Source: DATJHM01 sp035493895 (GTDB lineage Bacteria; Chloroflexota; Ktedonobacteria; Ktedonobacterales; Ktedonobacteraceae). Taken from it: a stretch of DNA of 32,713 bases. Positions 29,376-32,713 of this stretch are shown piece after piece; positions within the stretch are counted from its first letter, which is position 1; every line of letters starts with the position of its first letter. A program made the position numbers and the translations under genes. The notes under the pieces were generated by a model. That model worked only from the letters and a program-made list of their open reading frames with translations. It was not told where the DNA came from and made no database searches. The stretch is taken from contig DATJHM010000114.1 in assembly GCA_035493895.1 (NCBI GenBank), forward strand, positions 1-32,713. The letters are read 5' to 3'.

Positions 29376-30803
29376 ATGGACGAGACGCAAAATGGACAGC
29401 CTAAAGATGCAAAAAATGCTGTTCCAGTACACTTTGTGAGCCGTCAGGAACAGGCATGGACTGATAAAGGCAATGCCGCCGCGCAAGAGGGCGATTATGA
29501 AACGGCAGCCGAGGCCTTTGAGCAGGCAGTGCTGGCGAGCCCAAACGATGCGCGGGCTCGCTACAACCTGGCTCTGGCTCGCCAATGTATGAGTGACACC
29601 GAAATGGCCATTGCTGGCTATCGCAGGGCAATTGATCTTGATCCGCAATTGACTGATGCATATATTAACCTCGGCAATCTCTATGGCGAAATAGGGATGC
29701 ATGAGGAGTCTTTGGAAACATTTCAGCAGGCTCTGGAGCTTGATCCGGAGAACGATGAGCTCTATTTTAATGTTGGTGAGGCGTATCGTACGCAGAATCT
29801 GTATCAAGATGCCATCCAGGCCTATCGCCAGGCACTGATGTTCAATCCTGATAATACCGCTTCCGCCGATAGCCTGCGTGATGTGCGTGAGCGGATTAAT
29901 GATCAGTGGCGTCGTGTTATGGACCAGGAACGTCGTATTGATGAAGATCCTGCCGATGCTTCACGCTATGCCGAGCTCTCTGGTATTTATCTGGATATGG
30001 GACGCTACGACGATGCGCTCTCTACTGCCAATCAGATGTTGAGCCTCGAGCCTGATGGCCGTGCAGGCTATGACATGCTGGCAGCGGTCTACGAGCAGAT
30101 GGGCGAGCGCGATCAGGCGGCCGAGATCTACTCGCGCATTGTCGAGATGAGTCCCGATGATGCACAGGCCTGGGAACACCTGGGTACCTGGCGCTCCCTG
30201 CAAGGCCATACTGAAGAGGCTATCGACGCCTATGCACGAGCGATCCAGCTCGATCCCCTGAATGTGACGGCTCGCTTTAGCATTGCCGAAACCTACTTAG
30301 AGACTGAGCACTATGATGAGGCTCTGGCTGTGTATCAGGGACTGGTGGAGAGTGGTGATACGGGCACGCTCCAGGCTGACGATCTGGCCGCGGCCTATGC
30401 TGGTCTGGCTGAAACGTACAATTCTCTTGGTCGCTATGACGATGCGATTACGACAGCTCAAGAGCTGCTGACGCAATCCGAGGACGATCCTGAGGGGTAT
30501 TATCAACTGGCTACCGCTTATGATGGCCTGGGTCGTCACGAAGAGGCCATTGAGAATTACGAAAATGCCATCGATAGCGATCCCCTGAACGCCGATTATT
30601 ACAATGATCTGGCGGACACGTTACGCGAAGTGAAACGCTATGATGAGGCCCTGGATATGGCTCAACAGGCGATCTCTATTGACCCTTCGTTAATTCTGGC
30701 CTACGAGACGCTGGGGCAGATCTACGAAGAAACAAATCGCCCAGCCGACGCTGAGTCCGCCCTGAGCCAGGCGCGTACCTTACGTGCTGCTAGCGAATTG
30801 TAA
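29376..30803 (+). CDS. Tetratricopeptide repeat protein
   Basis: A 475-residue acidic, soluble protein made almost entirely of TPR units, about eleven in all, from residue 28 to 470. Clear examples include NAAAQEGDYETAAEAFEQAV, ARYNLALARQCMSDTEMAIA, AYINLGNLYGEIGMHEESLE and YYQLATAYDGLGRHEEAIEN, with the usual W/Y-LG-Y-A-F-A-P pattern and DPL/DP turns between units. A charged helix near 175-195 (DQWRRVMDQERRIDED) divides the array in two. No signal peptide, membrane helix or catalytic domain. The start has AGGAG about 13-15 bases upstream. TPR solenoids bind other proteins, and the partner is unknown. It lies beside, but is not co-transcribed with, the LITAF-like protein that also has TPR-like helices. 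Confidence 0.92.
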   Translation: MDETQNGQPKDAKNAVPVHFVSRQEQAWTDKGNAAAQEGDYETAAEAFEQAVLASPNDARARYNLALARQCMSDTEMAIAGYRRAIDLDPQLTDAYINLGNLYGEIGMHEESLETFQQALELDPENDELYFNVGEAYRTQNLYQDAIQAYRQALMFNPDNTASADSLRDVRERINDQWRRVMDQERRIDEDPADASRYAELSGIYLDMGRYDDALSTANQMLSLEPDGRAGYDMLAAVYEQMGERDQAAEIYSRIVEMSPDDAQAWEHLGTWRSLQGHTEEAIDAYARAIQLDPLNVTARFSIAETYLETEHYDEALAVYQGLVESGDTGTLQADDLAAAYAGLAETYNSLGRYDDAITTAQELLTQSEDDPEGYYQLATAYDGLGRHEEAIENYENAIDSDPLNADYYNDLADTLREVKRYDEALDMAQQAISIDPSLILAYETLGQIYEETNRPADAESALSQARTLRAASEL

Positions 30804-30832
30804 TTCCTCTTCCTCTTGCCTGTCCAGGCTCT

Positions 30833-30873
30833 AACGAAGCGGGGAAAAAAAGGAGCGCTTTCCCTGCTTCGTT
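30833..30873. terminator. Long hairpin between convergent genes (bidirectional terminator)
   Basis: A 15-bp stem with one G-U pair: AACGAAGCGGGGAAA with TTTCCCTGCTTCGTT, around an 11-base loop. It sits between the TPR stop and the stop of the opposite nucleotidyltransferase gene. Confidence 0.8.
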
Positions 30874-30889
30874 ATTGTCAATCCTTGCC

Positions 30890-31726
30890 TCATGCCTGCT
30901 CCTGGCTAAACAATCTGCTAAACTCGGCCAGATCCGTCAGACGTTGCTGGAGATGCTCATAAAGCAATTCATGATCGAGGCTTTCCGCGTCATAGACCAG
31001 GGCTTCGCGTAGATTGACGAGAATCTCCAGACGGTAAGCCAGCGGACGTGGCATCAGTTGTTGACCAGCAATGACGCTGAGAAGCTCGTGATAGCCTTCA
31101 GGTCGACGCAGGCCAAAGGCAGCAACCAGTAAACTACAGATCTGTAAACATGCTTCTATCGCTTGCTGCAAGTAGCGCTCTGCCAGACCATAGATGCGGT
31201 AATCGGCGATGAACTGTTCGCGTTCTTCTTTTGCGACCACCTGAAGAATCTCAATCGCTTTGTGCAAAAGCTGTAGCTGGTGCTGGATCAGTTCTCGATT
31301 GACGTGCAAAGCCTGATTCTGCAAGCGTCGTGTGAGTGCCTGACGTTGGATCTCGTCGAATTTTTTGAAATCGAGATAATCCATAACGATCTTGCTCTCG
31401 AAGCTGACGCGTTGTTTTTCATCTCGGCTATAGAGAACCTGTCCATGCTTGATCACCTGTAATTTGAGCAGGTGTGAGGCCTGATTTAAGATCATGACGT
31501 CAATGGTGTCGGACTCCAGGTGTTTTGCCAGCTCGCTAAAAAAGTAGAGTCGGTATTCTAAGAATTGATCTGCTTTGATCTGGTCCATCAGGAGGATGGC
31601 GATGTCAACGTCGCTGATGTGTCCAAAGGTAGTGCGTGAAGAGAGCGCTCCTGCTAGATAGGCAGCATTGACCGGATTCTGGGCAAAAAACTGATTGAGG
31701 CGGGACTGTTTTTCGAATAGGTTCAT
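30890..31726 (-). CDS. Nucleotidyltransferase-HEPN fusion with degenerate HEPN motif
   Basis: A 278-residue protein. The N-terminal domain (about 1-100) is a minimal nucleotidyltransferase: G26-A27 in place of the usual Gly-Ser, then D39 and D41 in HISDVDIAIL, and a third acidic residue D75 in TIDVMIL. The C-terminal domain (about 130-270) resembles HEPN/DUF86 (HepT-like): AIEACLQICSLLVAAFG, then RPEGYHELLSVIAGQQL and LVNLREALVYD. The RNase motif R-x4-H-x-Y is changed: Arg240 is kept but the His position is Tyr245 and the following Tyr position is Ala247. In MntA-HepT toxin-antitoxin pairs these are separate proteins; here they are one chain. Start at 31726 has GGAGG seven bases upstream; the longer frame does not. 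It may be a nucleotide-transferring enzyme rather than a toxin. Confidence 0.82.
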   Translation of the reverse strand: MNLFEKQSRLNQFFAQNPVNAAYLAGALSSRTTFGHISDVDIAILLMDQIKADQFLEYRLYFFSELAKHLESDTIDVMILNQASHLLKLQVIKHGQVLYSRDEKQRVSFESKIVMDYLDFKKFDEIQRQALTRRLQNQALHVNRELIQHQLQLLHKAIEILQVVAKEEREQFIADYRIYGLAERYLQQAIEACLQICSLLVAAFGLRRPEGYHELLSVIAGQQLMPRPLAYRLEILVNLREALVYDAESLDHELLYEHLQQRLTDLAEFSRLFSQEQA

Positions 31727-31968
31727 CAACAACCTCCGAGAAAACCAGAGAACTTTTCCATGTACATCCAGGCTGCAAAGAGTAGGCAAATTTGCAGACA
31801 TTGCTGGTTCTTATTGTCAAATATAACATAAAAACGCTGCTTCGTGGTCTATTCACGCAGGTTGTTTCTATAATGTAGCTTTTTTCTAAAAAAGGCCTCT
31901 TCCTCTGTTCTATTGGCAATAAGAGCATAATCTTCAACGGTGCGGCAATTTCACTGGGAAGGAGAGAG

Positions 31969-32643
31969 CTATCCTTCGACCCACTCCTCACCGTTCGTGG
32001 CGACCTCTTTTTTCCAGATAGGCACGGTCGTTTTGAGCGTATCTATCATATAGCGGCAGGCATCGAAGGCTTCTCCACGGTGCGCGCTGGCGACGACAAT
32101 GATCACGCTTGCCTCACCGATCTCGAGGCGTCCAAAGCGATGGGCTACGGCGATCCCTTTGACGTCCCAGCGTGTCCGGGCCTCGGCGATGATGGCGTGA
32201 ATCTGTTGCTCTGCCATCTCTTCATAGGTTTCGTATTCGAGGTACCGTACCTGCTTGCCGCGTGCATGATCGCGCACGACGCCCTCGAAGACAACGATGC
32301 CGCCCACGCTGGGATGACTGACGGCCTGGACCAGTACGTCCCGCTCTAACGGTTGATGGGTGAGTTGTACCAGTACGCTCACAGTTTTTTCCTCCTGGCT
32401 GCCTCCTCCCATAGGAGGGATAAAGACGACTTCATCCTGAGCGTTCAGAGGCGTTTCAGCCTGTACATAGGCCCGGTTGACTGCGTAGATGCAACGGCTC
32501 AGAATTGGCTGCAACGTCGAATAGCGCGTGCTCAACAGCTCGCGCACCATCGCGACGGTCGCGCCATCGGGCACATCCAGCAACTCTTCTCCCCGCCCCG
32601 TAATCTCCCGCAACGAAGCAAAATAGCGAATCTTGATCTGCAT
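31969..32643 (-). CDS. MoaD-MoaE fusion, molybdopterin synthase in one chain
   Basis: Makes molybdopterin by sulfur transfer to cyclic pyranopterin monophosphate in molybdenum-cofactor synthesis. Residues 1-81 are MoaD (beta-grasp: MQIKIRYFASLREITG and DEVVFIPPMGGG), with the normally C-terminal Gly-Gly at 80-81. Residues 88-224 are MoaE: GGIVVFEGVVRDHARGK, YLEYETYEEMAEQQI, AHRFGRLEIGEASV and SAHRGEAFDACRYMID, with the active-site lysines K204 (LKT) and K211 (IWKKE) at the same spacing as E. coli K119 and K126. MoaD needs a free Gly-Gly end for thiocarboxylation, so cleavage after G81 is expected, as described for the mycobacterial MoaX fusion. The start has AAGGAAGAG nine bases upstream. No other moa gene is in the window. 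Confidence 0.95.
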   Translation of the reverse strand: MQIKIRYFASLREITGRGEELLDVPDGATVAMVRELLSTRYSTLQPILSRCIYAVNRAYVQAETPLNAQDEVVFIPPMGGGSQEEKTVSVLVQLTHQPLERDVLVQAVSHPSVGGIVVFEGVVRDHARGKQVRYLEYETYEEMAEQQIHAIIAEARTRWDVKGIAVAHRFGRLEIGEASVIIVVASAHRGEAFDACRYMIDTLKTTVPIWKKEVATNGEEWVEG

Positions 32644-32676
32644 AGTTGGTTCTCTTCCTTGTGCTATTTTTCCTTG

Positions 32677-32685
32677 AGTATAGCA
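32677..32685 (-). promoter_or_regulatory. Extended -10 element of the MoaD-MoaE gene
   Basis: On the minus strand TGCTATACT is an extended -10 lying 34 bases before the start codon, giving a short leader. No clear -35 is seen. Confidence 0.5.
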
Positions 32686-32713
32686 TATGGGAGTGTTACA
32701 GATGCTTGTTGCT

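Noticed and set aside
1..32713. tRNA, rRNA, transposase or phage genes
   Set aside because: None recognised on either strand by reading for acceptor/T-loop patterns and for typical protein motifs; no claim is made beyond that.

Overview
The window looks like chromosomal DNA of a Ktedonobacteria-type member of the Chloroflexota. This is inferred from gene content: two receptor-type Ser/Thr kinase genes, secreted beta-propellers of the virginiamycin-B-lyase type with Pro/Thr-rich tails, a fused MoaD-MoaE protein, and many short transcription units. No rRNA, tRNA, CRISPR array or transposase was seen. Most genes are single or paired and end in a clear hairpin.

Left part (1-11,000): a short HD-GYP protein converges on an RpoD-like sigma factor. 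Both have a palindrome in the promoter region. Next come a membrane protein with a Pro/Thr stalk and two adjacent secreted propeller proteins. The first carries four FAEG-type modules and the second carries three near-identical tandem lectin-like domains.

Middle (11,000-22,000): a HEAT-like protein converges on a DUF1015 protein, with a hairpin across both stop codons. A strong promoter followed by a LexA-like site and a C/U-rich hairpin then leads into the most unusual gene here. It encodes a kinase-fold domain that has lost all three catalytic residues, then a twin-arginine membrane anchor, then a C-terminal Rieske iron-sulfur domain. After it come a small acidic membrane protein, a YbjN-domain protein, an M29 aminopeptidase and an intact membrane Ser/Thr kinase with a lectin-like outer domain.

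Right part (22,000-32,713): an Eis-like acetyltransferase with a possible 54-residue leader gene, a 7Fe ferredoxin, a zinc-ribbon protein, a BI-1 family membrane protein, thioredoxin, a GntR/HutC regulator, a TPR plus LITAF-like membrane protein, a stub resembling the start of a Uma2 nuclease, a large TPR protein, a nucleotidyltransferase-HEPN fusion with a degenerate HEPN motif, and the MoaD-MoaE fusion.

Several starts were moved downstream of the longest open frame because a good Shine-Dalgarno sequence and the domain boundary agree on the inner start. Themes are signalling (c-di-GMP, Ser/Thr phosphorylation), cell-surface proteins and redox proteins (ferredoxin, thioredoxin, Rieske). No single operon unites them.
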